NCBI GenBank assembly: GCA_900554815.1
Contig: USIO01000035.1
Coordinates: forward strand, 1 to 14,461
DNA: 14,461 nt
Source of the DNA: an uncultured Clostridium sp.
GTDB lineage: Bacteria > Bacillota > Clostridia > TANB77 > CAG-508
Reading direction: 5' to 3'
Under the pieces are notes generated by a model. The model saw only the letters and a list, made by a program, of their open reading frames with translations, searched no databases and had not been told where the DNA came from. Position numbers and translations under genes: made by a program. Of the stretch, positions 7,966-14,461 are shown piece after piece. The first letter of the stretch is position 1. Each line of letters starts with the position of its first letter.

Positions 7966-7994
7966 GTTATATAGTATTTGTTCATAGAAGTCAA
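7966..7994 (-). promoter_or_regulatory. Promoter of the pth-rng-bofA operon
   Basis: TTGACT (7989-7994), 17-bp spacer, TATAAC (7966-7971) on the minus strand, about 43 bp before the pth start. Confidence 0.7.
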
Positions 7995-8101
7995 TAATTA
8001 ATTTTACTATTTATTCCTTCATTTATTTTTTACAAAATTATTGTAACATATATTGTTAAAAATCACTAGTATATTTTTAAAAAACATGAATTTTGCAAAA
8101 T

Positions 8102-8130
8102 TTGTATTATAGTAGATTTTGTGTTACAAT
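8102..8130 (+). promoter_or_regulatory. Promoter of the putative Cys/His hydrolase gene
   Basis: TTGTAT (8102-8107), 17-bp spacer, TACAAT (8125-8130), followed by GGAGGG at 8152-8157 and the ATG at 8165. Confidence 0.5.
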
Positions 8131-8164
8131 AAAATTATAAAATATTTTTATGGAGGGTAAAAAC

Positions 8165-8590
8165 ATGGCACACAGGACTCGGCAAAACTGTCTTGGGTAT
8201 GTTTTAAACATCTATGACCATCACGGAAATACTGCACAGTTGTTTCCTAGAACCTTTCAGTTGGAAAATCCAAATATTTTTAAATGTCTAGCAGAAAAGT
8301 TTAACGAATTAGGATACGAGTTGCAACAAATGTCGAAAAATGTTCCAATTCGTACCAGCCAAGACCAAATTATTCTGGCTTTTTGGGGGTTATTTCCCAT
8401 TGTGGAGAAATGTTTGTGGTGGAAAAAATATATTTATGATTTCCACTTCGCCCGGCTTGAGAATGATGGTTCTTGGGCCCATAAAATGGGCTGGAATGTA
8501 TTTCCCGAAAGGTCCTCAATCGAAGAGCTAAATTTTATCTATGATTTTGAGGCAAAATTTTTACTTATCTGTAAAAAAGAAACACCATAA
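8165..8590 (+). CDS. Putative papain-like Cys/His hydrolase, 141 aa
   Basis: Not firmly identified. ATG 8165 is set by GGAGGG seven bases upstream. The soluble 141-residue product has a Cys after a basic N-terminus (TRQNCLGYVLN), then FHFARLENDGSWAHKMGW. From memory this resembles small papain-like or NlpC-like proteins with an NCxxYAL nucleophile segment and a DxHxxR...DGxWxHK histidine segment; a Cys/His hydrolase is therefore a guess. There is no signal peptide. Two codons are CGG (HRTRQ and FHFAR), the second at what looks like the conserved Arg, and no shift is needed: moving +1 at the first CGG would reach a stop soon after. Clearly less AT-rich than its neighbours, suggesting recent acquisition. 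Confidence 0.75.
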   Translation: MAHRTRQNCLGYVLNIYDHHGNTAQLFPRTFQLENPNIFKCLAEKFNELGYELQQMSKNVPIRTSQDQIILAFWGLFPIVEKCLWWKKYIYDFHFARLENDGSWAHKMGWNVFPERSSIEELNFIYDFEAKFLLICKKETP

Positions 8591-8606
8591 TGGTGTTTCT
8601 TTTTTA
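8573..8606. terminator. Bidirectional terminator with the stop codon in its loop
   Basis: AAAAAAGAAACACCA and TGGTGTTTCTTTTTT form a perfect 15-bp stem. The 3-nt loop is the TAA stop codon of the upstream gene (8588-8590). A and T runs on both sides let it also terminate the convergent glycosyltransferase gene. Confidence 0.9.
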
Positions 8607-8644
8607 GTTGTTAAAATTGTAACCATTTAATACTTATATTTGTT

Positions 8645-9880
8645 TTATGCATATAGTCTTTCTCTTCCTTTTGTTTTTATTTTATTCCATATATTATTTA
8701 TTTTAATGTATTCCCAATAGTGTTTATGCACATTGGTATCGTATTTTTCTAGTTCTACTAGTAATTCAGAAAAATCATTGCAATTAAAAGCTTCATTCAT
8801 TTTTGGAATACTTAATTTTAGCTGTTCATAAGTTTTAGCTATTGTTTGAGTATATTGTTGTCTATGTGTAATATATAGTAATAAAGGTTTGTATTTTATC
8901 CATCCAATTGCAGCATCTATAAATCTTTTTCTTATGTTTTTTTCTTCTATTTCAACTTTTTTTAGCTTGTCCGGGTATTTCTTTTCCATAATTTGTGTGT
9001 ATTGTAAAAATCCGTCATGGAAGTGATAAGTTGGAATTTTGTATACTTTAGCTGTCCCTAAAAGTGTTGAAAAGAATGCATCTTCTCCTCTGGCATTTGG
9101 TGGATTATAAAAGGCTGGTATTTTTTCAATGTCTGTAATGTTTATGCAAATTCCGGAACCAAGTAGCCATTCATCAATTCCAAGTCTATACAGTCGTTTT
9201 ATTTTTTTCTCTTCAATTATAGCTTTTTGTGCATAAGTAATTCCATTTTCTTCCATATTATTTCTTATATTTTTCCAAGAGACAGCTTCATTACTAACTG
9301 CATCAATAAAATTTTTAAAGTCAATTTCTGAAATATATTTGTTAAAGTCAATATATGGTACTGGTGAATTATATCCACATCTATATCCAAATGTAATATT
9401 GGATTTTTGAATATATTTCATATGTTCTTTAATGTTTTCTTGTTCAATCCATGAAATTTTATTATTTTCTTTTAAACATGCAACAGGGTATTCATCATCA
9501 TCCCAAAATAGTAAATAGTCTACATTGTTTTTTAATGCATAATACATAATTGTATTCCTTGCTCTACAATACCCATATCCCATAAATAAATTTACTTCTG
9601 CTTCTGATAAATTATATTGTTCTTGAACAATTGCTTTTTCTAAGTCCATTTCTTCTATTCCAATATGTCTTATTTTTACTCCCGATTCGTATACTTCTTT
9701 ATTAATGTTATAGAATTCTTCTTTTGTAGTATGATTATAGTTTAAATCATATAATATGTAAAAATTTAAATTAGCGCTTTCTCCTAATTGATTTAATATT
9801 GTTTTATAATAGGTGTTAATAATATTACATACATTAGGTCTGCCAGTTATAAAACCTATTACAAATTCTTTTTTCTCCAT
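8645..9880 (-). CDS. Glycosyltransferase-like protein (GT-A type, DDD motif)
   Basis: Probably transfers a sugar from a nucleotide donor; acceptor unknown. The start at 9880 (MEKKEFVIGFITGRP) is set by AGGAG seven bases before; an ATG at 9922 has no such site. The product has 411 residues. An N-terminal alpha/beta region leads to ARNTIMYYALKNNVDYLLFWDDDEYP near residues 112-135, whose DDD fits a metal-binding DxD motif of GT-A enzymes. Later GSGICIN and NPPNARGEDAFFS resemble the acceptor-side acidic motif. No signal peptide or clear membrane helix. No in-frame CGG. The gene follows the AlbA_2 fragment by about 50 bp. Confidence 0.65.
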   Translation of the reverse strand: MEKKEFVIGFITGRPNVCNIINTYYKTILNQLGESANLNFYILYDLNYNHTTKEEFYNINKEVYESGVKIRHIGIEEMDLEKAIVQEQYNLSEAEVNLFMGYGYCRARNTIMYYALKNNVDYLLFWDDDEYPVACLKENNKISWIEQENIKEHMKYIQKSNITFGYRCGYNSPVPYIDFNKYISEIDFKNFIDAVSNEAVSWKNIRNNMEENGITYAQKAIIEEKKIKRLYRLGIDEWLLGSGICINITDIEKIPAFYNPPNARGEDAFFSTLLGTAKVYKIPTYHFHDGFLQYTQIMEKKYPDKLKKVEIEEKNIRKRFIDAAIGWIKYKPLLLYITHRQQYTQTIAKTYEQLKLSIPKMNEAFNCNDFSELLVELEKYDTNVHKHYWEYIKINNIWNKIKTKGRERLYA

Positions 9881-9933
9881 AATATTCTCCTTTATGTATT
9901 TTAAATATAATTCTATAATCATTTAGAGTTTCC

Positions 9934-10399
9934 TTATTTTCTATTTTTAATATCGTACTCCTCTAATATTATTTGGTCTTTTGTTTTTTCATTACTCTCA
10001 CTAATCATTGTTTTAATTTCATATTCAGAACATTTGAAATCTCCCTCATGAAATCGTTTATATGTTCCTGTCATTGGATTGTTATTTATATAAATAGGTT
10101 TATTTCTTCTATTTGCCTTTAATATTTCTATTACTATAATTTTTTTATTTTCAATTTCTAATATATAAATATTATCATCATTAATAACATTTTGGCTAAC
10201 TTTTTCTTTATTATTTATAGTATTCCAAAAATCTTTTAGAATATTATTTACATTTTCCACACCTTTTACAGTACATATATTGTTTTCTTTATTCTCTTGT
10301 ACTCCTAAAATAATTATTCCGACCTTTTGAATTTGCAAAAGCCGAATATGTACTCCACAAAGATTTAAGTAATTGCTTTTTCTCTAAAACACTTCTCTC
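9934..10399 (-). pseudogene. AlbA_2-domain protein fragment with a +1 shift at CGG
   Basis: AlbA_2 (Schlafen-like) domains occur at the N-terminus of putative DNA-binding or regulatory proteins. An open frame from 10399 gives LEKKQLLKSLWSTYSAFANSKG, then GGT CGG AAT. Skipping the C at 10321 continues as GGIIILGVQE, joining the family's AFANxxGGxxxLGV motif, then KANRRNKPIYI and GTYKRFHEGDF typical of the domain's end. No start codon with a ribosome-binding site lies in this frame, and the protein stops about 20 residues after the domain, where full-length relatives continue with a long C-terminal region. I read it as a remnant truncated at both ends. A composite gene using the small ORF at 10433 would need a second shift without a CGG. 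Confidence 0.6.
10319..10321 (-). other. CGG +1 frameshift site in the AlbA_2 gene
   Basis: Minus strand reads AAA GGT CGG AAT. Dropping the C at 10321 gives AAA GGT GGA ATA ATT, restoring the conserved Gly-Gly. The unshifted frame stops at a TAA about ten codons on. Confidence 0.75.
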
Positions 10400-10433
10400 T
10401 TACTGTACCAACGGGTTTAACGATATTATTCAT
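10365..10433 (-). CDS. Small ORF, diverged relative of the repeat leader
   Basis: ATG 10433 follows GGGGAGAAGAA and reads 22 residues beginning MNNIVKPVGTVRE, then TAA. The upstream layout (TTAACA at 10473-10478, then AAAAAGG and an ACATAA stretch) and the VGTVRE / ALRE ending resemble the minigene repeats at both window ends, but identity is much lower and there is no CGG. It may be a decayed copy, or the original 5' end of the AlbA_2 gene. Confidence 0.3.
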   Translation of the reverse strand: MNNIVKPVGTVREKCFREKAIT

Positions 10434-10565
10434 TTCTTCTCCCCTCTTATGTTTTTACATTTTTTTCCTTTTTGTTAAGTGTAGAAACTTTCTAAATGCA
10501 ATTATTTTTATTTATTTTTTAGTTCTATATATTTTAAGTTTACATTTGATTTTACAAATTTACCA

Positions 10566-12011
10566 TTATAAACATTCATTTAATATTCTTGCCATTTGAA
10601 TTCCAGAGCAAGATGCCATCATTAGTCCTCTTGTCATTCCTCCACCATCTCCAATAGAATATAGACCTTTTATATTGGTTTCGAATTTGTTGTTAATATT
10701 TATTTGATTACTGTAAAATTTGATTTCTGGGGCATATAGCAAATTATCTGGATTAGCAAATCCTTCTATTACTTTGTCTAATGTTCCAATAAATCCTAAA
10801 ATATCTGACATTGTTCTATATCCTATGGCAAATGTAATGTCTCCTGGAACAGCAGATTTTAATGTTGGTTCTACAGAATTTTTGGCTAGTTCATGTTCCC
10901 ATGTTCTTTTTCCTCTTCTAATATCTCCTAGTCTTTGTACCAATACATTTCCTGCTCCTAATGCATTTAAGTTTTCTGCTATGTTCCTTCCATATTCAAT
11001 AGGTTTATTAAATGGATAGTTAAAATGATGTGAAACTAATAAAGCTAAATTTGTATTTTTGCTTTTTCTTTCTTTATATGAATGTCCATTTACTAAAGTT
11101 AATTTATTATCATATACTTCTGTTGAAACAAAACCGCTTGGGTTTTGGCAAAAAGTCCTTACTTTATCGTTAAATGGCCCTGGCCTTCCTACAAATTTTC
11201 CTTCATACATATATTTATTAATGTCTGCCATAATTTCATCTGGTAACTCGTAACGAACTCCAATATCTACTATTCCCGCTTTTGTACTAATTCCATGTTT
11301 TTCGCACATGTTTGATAACCAATTGGCACCTTTTCTTCCAACAGCTAAAACAACATTATTAGAATATATTTTTTCTACTTGTTCATAAGAATTGTCTTCA
11401 ACATATTTAGAAGGTTTTACTTTTACTCCTGTAATAGTTCCATTATCTATCATTAGATCACATACTGCTGTATTAAATAATATAGAAATTCCTTTTTCTT
11501 CTAAATATTTTTCAATTCTTTCATATAATTCATGGCTTTTTTCGGTTCCTAAATGTCTAATTGGAATATCAATTAAGTGTATTCCTTCTTTTTTTGCTTT
11601 ATTATATATTTTCTTAACTTCTTCTTTATAACTAATACCTTCTAGTTTTTGTTCTGCTCCAAATTCCAAATAAATTTTATCTGCATAGTCTATTAGTTTT
11701 TTTGTTTCTTCAACTCCTATATATTCATGTAGTATTCCACCAATATGAATGTCTTCATCTTCTGGATTATATAAAGATAATTTACCATCAGAAAATGCTC
11801 CTGCGCCAGAAAATCCACATGTAATATCGCATAATGGCTTACATTTTGCACATTGGCCTAGCCTTTCTATTGGGCAATTTCTTTTTTCTACTGGCTTTCC
11901 TTGTTCTATTAAAAGTATATTTTTATATTTATTTAATTGAATTAGTTCATAAGCAAGAAAAATAGAACTTGGACCTGCTCCAACAACAATTAAATCATAA
12001 TTATTTTTCAT
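10566..12011 (-). CDS. FAD-dependent dehydrogenase-like protein (COG2509)
   Basis: An uncharacterised flavoprotein of the family typified by COG2509; electron donor and substrate are unknown. The ATG at 12011 overlaps the end of the upstream gene by 11 bp, suggesting coupled translation; a GTG at 12020 is an alternative. The product has 481 residues. The N-terminal Rossmann motif is DLIVVGAGPSSIFLAYEL (6-23). A Cys-rich segment (CPIERLGQCAKCKPLCDITC) followed by GFSGAGAFSDGKL is characteristic of the family. VLAVGRKGANW and the C-terminal GLYSIGDGGGMTRGLMMA complete the FAD site. No in-frame CGG. Third gene of the rpiB-wecA operon. Confidence 0.88.
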   Translation of the reverse strand: MKNNYDLIVVGAGPSSIFLAYELIQLNKYKNILLIEQGKPVEKRNCPIERLGQCAKCKPLCDITCGFSGAGAFSDGKLSLYNPEDEDIHIGGILHEYIGVEETKKLIDYADKIYLEFGAEQKLEGISYKEEVKKIYNKAKKEGIHLIDIPIRHLGTEKSHELYERIEKYLEEKGISILFNTAVCDLMIDNGTITGVKVKPSKYVEDNSYEQVEKIYSNNVVLAVGRKGANWLSNMCEKHGISTKAGIVDIGVRYELPDEIMADINKYMYEGKFVGRPGPFNDKVRTFCQNPSGFVSTEVYDNKLTLVNGHSYKERKSKNTNLALLVSHHFNYPFNKPIEYGRNIAENLNALGAGNVLVQRLGDIRRGKRTWEHELAKNSVEPTLKSAVPGDITFAIGYRTMSDILGFIGTLDKVIEGFANPDNLLYAPEIKFYSNQININNKFETNIKGLYSIGDGGGMTRGLMMASCSGIQMARILNECL

Positions 12012-13099
12012 CTTTATCACTTTCCAATTCCTTTATTTTAAATATATTTTTATATCCAATACCAATTACAGCTATTACCATTAGTGCAAATGATAGTGCT
12101 TTCCATATGCCACTATCTAGTAAGATTACAGCAAACATACCAAATGTAGCACTAATTCCATATAATATAAAAACTGCTTGTTTTTGAGTATAGCCTTTTG
12201 CCATTAGTCTATGGTGTAGATGTCCTTTATCTGCTTGCATAAATGCTTTTAGTGATTTCCCTTTTATTGTTCTTCTAATTATTGCCCAAATTGTATCAAA
12301 TACTGGTAAAGCCAGAACAATTAGTGGAGCTACAATTACAATTGCAGTATATGTTTTTGCAATTCCTAAAATGGAAATAACAGCTAAACTATATCCTAAA
12401 AAATTAGATCCTGTGTCTCCTATAAAAGTTTTTGCTGGGTTAAAATTAAATGGAATAAATCCTACTAAAGATCCTGCTAAAGCTGTAATTAGAATAATAG
12501 CAATTATTGGTGAATCATTTAGTGAAAATATAATTAATAATGAAATACTAGATATAATGCAAATGCCTGAAGATAGTCCATCTAATCCATCAATTAAATT
12601 AATTGCATTTGTAATTCCTACAATCCACCCTAATGTTAAGATAATAGATGCAACATAGTTTAGTCCAATTTGGTTAAAAAATGGTAAATTTAAGTTTTCT
12701 ATTCTTACATCACTATAAATAACAATAATTGCAGCAATTAATTGTCCAGCTAATTTAGTAAGTGGTGGAATTCCTTTTACGTCGTCAATAAAGCAAGTAA
12801 TTGCTAAAACAATAATACCACCTAAAAAACCAAGTAATTTAAACCCATATTGCTCTTCCCCACCTAAATTAATTGTGCCTTCAATTGACATTACAATAAT
12901 TAAATATATAACAGATACAAGGAAACCAGCAATAACAGATATCCCACCGCAACCTTGGCATTGTTTTTTTGTTCATTCTTCTTGCATCTTTTGGTGTATC
13001 AACAGCTCCTATTTTATTTGCCAATTTAATTGTATATGGTGTTATTACAAATGCTGTTATAACAGCTAACAGGAATGCAATAGCAATATCTCCCCACAT
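12001..13099 (-). CDS. WecA/TagO/MraY-type glycosyl-1-phosphate transferase, read through a +1 shift at CGG
   Basis: A polytopic membrane enzyme that transfers an amino-sugar 1-phosphate, usually GlcNAc-1-P, from UDP-sugar to undecaprenyl phosphate to start teichoic acid or surface glycan synthesis. Start ATG 13099 follows GGAAGG, 14 bp after rpiB. Codons 1-50 end in MNKKTMPRL. At TTG CGG TGG the unshifted frame ends within about 22 codons. Skipping the C at 12949 gives PRLGGISVIAGFLVSV, a near-invariant motif of the superfamily. Then come CFIDDVKGIPPL, NLIDGLDGLSSG, FIGDTGSNFLGY and the HxxH-type motif KGHLHHRL, which favours WecA/TagO over MraY. Corrected length is 365 residues with about 10-11 membrane helices. 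Confidence 0.93.
12947..12949 (-). other. CGG +1 frameshift site in the wecA-like gene
   Basis: Minus strand reads AGG TTG CGG TGG GAT. Dropping the C at 12949 gives AGG TTG GGT GGG ATA, restoring PRLGGI. This is the only one of the five sites where the restored glycine codon is GGT rather than GGA. Confidence 0.9.
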
Positions 13100-13113
13100 A
13101 AGTATACCTTCCT

Positions 13114-13560
13114 TTATTTCATATTTTCGTTTTCTATTTCTTCTATTAATTTAAGTCTATAGCTATGTCGTCCTTCTTCAAATTCAGTTGCTAGCCAGAT
13201 TCTAAGTATACAAATTGCTTCATTAGTTGTTATATAATCTGCTCCCAAAGCTAATACATTTGCATTATTATGTAGTCTTGAAAATTTAGCAGATTGTTCG
13301 TTAAAACAAGGTGCTGAACGAATTCCTTTAAATTTATTTGCTACCATAGCCATTCCATATCCAGAACGACAAATTAATATTCCCTTATTTTTTTTACTTT
13401 TTTGCACTTCTTTGCATACTTTTTTTGCAATATCTGGATAGTCAACACTAATTTCAGAATCTGTTCCAAAGTCTTTATATTCTATTTGTTTTTCATCTAA
13501 ATATTTTTTTATTTCTTCTTTTAGTTTAAATCCACCATGGTCTGATCCAATAATTAGCAT
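13114..13560 (-). CDS. rpiB: Ribose-5-phosphate isomerase B (RpiB/LacAB family)
   Basis: Interconverts ribose 5-phosphate and ribulose 5-phosphate in the pentose phosphate pathway. Start ATG 13560 follows AAAGGAGGAATATAAAA. The 148-residue product has the family length. It shows GSDHGGFKLKE at the start, DFGTDSEISVDYPD, ILICRSGYGMAMVANK with the catalytic Cys, HNNANVLALG, and the C-terminal FEEGRHSYRLKLI phosphate-binding region. The usual CGTGxG is CRSGYG here (Arg codon CGT), so substrate preference may differ. Leads the operon with the wecA-like gene and COG2509. Confidence 0.9.
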   Translation of the reverse strand: MLIIGSDHGGFKLKEEIKKYLDEKQIEYKDFGTDSEISVDYPDIAKKVCKEVQKSKKNKGILICRSGYGMAMVANKFKGIRSAPCFNEQSAKFSRLHNNANVLALGADYITTNEAICILRIWLATEFEEGRHSYRLKLIEEIENENMK

Positions 13561-13598
13561 TTTTATATTCCTCCTTTATTGTTGTCTTTTTCAAAATA

Positions 13599-13627
13599 AA
13601 TATATCATATTAACTATGTTTATGCAA
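13599..13627 (-). promoter_or_regulatory. Promoter of the rpiB operon
   Basis: TTGCAT (13622-13627), 17-bp spacer, TATATT (13599-13604) on the minus strand, with AGGAGG about 25 bp downstream. Confidence 0.6.
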
Positions 13628-13689
13628 TAGAATTAGTAATGTAAATGTATTTTGATTTTTGGTGAGACGTTGGCCCAAAAGCGTTTAGT

Positions 13690-14076
13690 TTAATTTCTAG
13701 TTGTTGTATTGTTTACGGCTGTTTCATGGTCTACTGTTTGGCTATATAGTCTTACATATACTGTTGTATTATTTTCTTCTACTGTTATACTCGTTCCTGT
13801 TGTCCATTCTGTGTCTTCTGGTGTTTTACTTATTACTATATTATCTGTTACTTCCACCATTGACCTACTATTTAATTCATAAATTAAATCTTCTAATGTG
13901 TCTTTTTCTTTTTCTGCACTTTCGTTCCACTTGCTTGCTGCTTCGTTTGCTTTACTAAATATGCTATCTTGCCCTGTTGCAAAAGTTATTGCTACTCCAG
14001 CTAATATTATTAATACTATTATTGTTATTACTAATGATACTAATGTTATTCCTTTTGTTTTCTTTGTTTTATACAA
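13690..14076 (-). CDS. Prepilin-like protein with N-terminal cleavage/methylation signal
   Basis: A small secreted or surface protein of the type IV pilin/pseudopilin kind, 128 residues. It starts at TTG 14076; AGGAGG eight bases upstream fixes this unusual start. A short basic leader (YKTKKTKG) precedes ITLVSLVITIIVLIILAGVAI, the prepilin cleavage and membrane helix. Position 5 after the Gly is Ser-Leu rather than the usual Glu, as in many Clostridia proteins of this kind. GQDSIFSKANEAASKW is the amphipathic continuation; the rest is polar and Thr-rich. No peptidase or assembly gene is in view. A TATAAT at 14123-14128 may be its -10 box, but no good -35 accompanies it. No CGG. Confidence 0.8.
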   Translation of the reverse strand: MYKTKKTKGITLVSLVITIIVLIILAGVAITFATGQDSIFSKANEAASKWNESAEKEKDTLEDLIYELNSRSMVEVTDNIVISKTPEDTEWTTGTSITVEENNTTVYVRLYSQTVDHETAVNNTTTRN

Positions 14077-14237
14077 TTTAGTTTCCTCCTTTGTTTTATG
14101 TACCTTTTGTAGCTCTTATTTTATTATAGCTAATTTATTGTATTTTATAAATATTTATTCTTTATACATTTTTTTTGGCTTTAATTTATTTTAATATTAG
14201 AATTTGGTCTTGTTTAATCTCTAAATATATAAATCCA

Positions 14238-14284
14238 CAAAAAACGCCTATGTTTTTGCGTATTACAAAAACGATAGACGTTTT
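14238..14284 (-). terminator. Terminator after the right-end minigene
   Basis: Arms 14241-14258 and 14266-14284 (AAAACGCCTATGTTTTTG / CAAAAACGATAGACGTTTT) pair with one or two mismatches around a 7-nt loop. On the minus strand the stem is followed by TTTTTT. With the promoter at 14374-14401 it would give a transcript of roughly 130 nt holding only the minigene. Confidence 0.7.
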
Positions 14285-14300
14285 ACCTATCTTTATTCTA

Positions 14301-14420
14301 TTTTACTTGTCTGTTACTCTCTCAACGCTTTCCGGTTTTTCATGCTTTTCTTCTTCGTTTTTTATATTTTATGTATATACCTTTTTTACCCTTTTTGTCA
14401 AGTGTATAAATAGAAGTTTG
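14301..14420 (-). repeat. Dispersed repeat, right copy: promoter plus 9-codon minigene
   Basis: Near-copy of 1-142 in the same orientation. Minus strand: TTGACA (14396-14401), 16-bp spacer, TATATA (14374-14379), then the minigene. The ribosome-binding site is weaker (AGAAGAAAAG) than in the left copy and there is no TG expansion. Confidence 0.8.
14314..14343 (-). CDS. Minigene encoding MKNRKALRE, with a CGG codon
   Basis: Second copy of the 9-residue ORF, differing from the left one by Gly8 to Arg (GGA to AGA). Codon 4 is again CGG. A +1 move at that codon would end at TGA after MKNGKR. It lies between a consensus-like promoter and a strong terminator, so it could be the only ORF on a short transcript. 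Confidence 0.5.
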   Translation of the reverse strand: MKNRKALRE

Positions 14421-14435
14421 CATTTCCAGCAACTG

Positions 14436-14461
14436 CCTTTTTACTTTAACATAGCAGTACT
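14436..14461 (+). repeat. Short inverted repeat, right arm (partner 187-213)
   Basis: Reverse complement of 187-213 apart from one base of a homopolymer. On the plus strand it reads FYFNIAVL, matching the fragment at 90-344, and the frame runs off the window end, so a homologous gene remnant probably continues beyond it. Confidence 0.7.

Noticed and set aside
10720..12187. Several plus-strand open frames across the COG2509 and wecA-like genes
   Set aside because: They are shadows of the minus-strand genes: no ribosome-binding sites, low-complexity hydrophobic translations and no recognisable motifs.
5892..13099. Random sequencing or assembly indels as the cause of the five frameshifts
   Set aside because: Random indels would hit homopolymers, which abound here, and would be mixed insertions and deletions. 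All five are a single extra C before GG outside homopolymers. A systematic artefact at this context is still possible, so it is kept as the main test rather than fully excluded.
5892..13099. Ordinary pseudogene decay of pth, rng, bofA and the wecA-like gene
   Set aside because: Each has exactly one lesion, of identical type, with motifs intact on both sides, normal corrected length and intact operon spacing. pth is normally essential.
5892..13099. Simple reassignment of CGG to another amino acid
   Set aside because: Reassignment changes a residue but not the frame. In all five cases the frame itself must change by +1.

Overview
The window is AT-rich DNA with Clostridia-type genes: BofA, a RimO with Firmicute-like promoter spacing, an RNase E/G-family protein, rubrerythrin, and a class III-like pilin signal without Glu5. 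I infer an uncultured, anaerobic, probably spore-lineage member of the Clostridia, most likely from gut-type metagenomic material. Ribosome-binding sites are strong AGGAGG types and most promoters are TTGACA/TATAAT-like with 17-nt spacing.

Layout. 1-360: a dispersed repeat with a promoter and a 9-codon minigene, plus a gene fragment. 446-1807(-): PhoH-family ATPase behind a double palindrome. 2100-2633(+): rubrerythrin. 2661-3962(-): rimO. 4120-5847(+): acyl-CoA synthetase. 5892-7923(-): operon pth-rng-bofA. 8165-8590(+): putative Cys/His hydrolase, less AT-rich. 8645-9880(-): glycosyltransferase-like protein. 9934-10399(-): AlbA_2 domain fragment behind a diverged relative of the repeat leader. 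10566-13560(-): operon rpiB - WecA/TagO-type transferase - COG2509 flavoprotein. 13690-14076(-): prepilin-like protein. 14238-14461: second copy of the minigene repeat with a terminator, in direct orientation to the first.

Main observation. Five genes (pth, rng, bofA, the wecA-like gene and the AlbA_2 gene) are each interrupted by exactly one extra base. In all five the extra base is a C immediately before a conserved glycine codon, so the ribosome meets an in-frame CGG codon and must move +1 (NNN C GGN) to restore the protein family sequence. These five are the only CGG codons I find in the AT-rich genes. The genes that need no shift (rubrerythrin, rimO, acyl-CoA synthetase, glycosyltransferase, COG2509, rpiB, prepilin) contain none. 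Downstream of each site the corrected frame runs to a normal family length. The simplest biological reading is that CGG is a +1 frameshifting codon in this organism, either unassigned with slippage or read as the four-base codon CGGN = Gly. Uncompensated CGG codons occur only in phoH (one), the putative hydrolase (two) and the two minigene copies (one each). phoH and the hydrolase differ in base composition from their neighbours, so they may be acquired genes, or evidence that CGG can still be read as Arg. A systematic sequencing or assembly artefact has to be excluded first.
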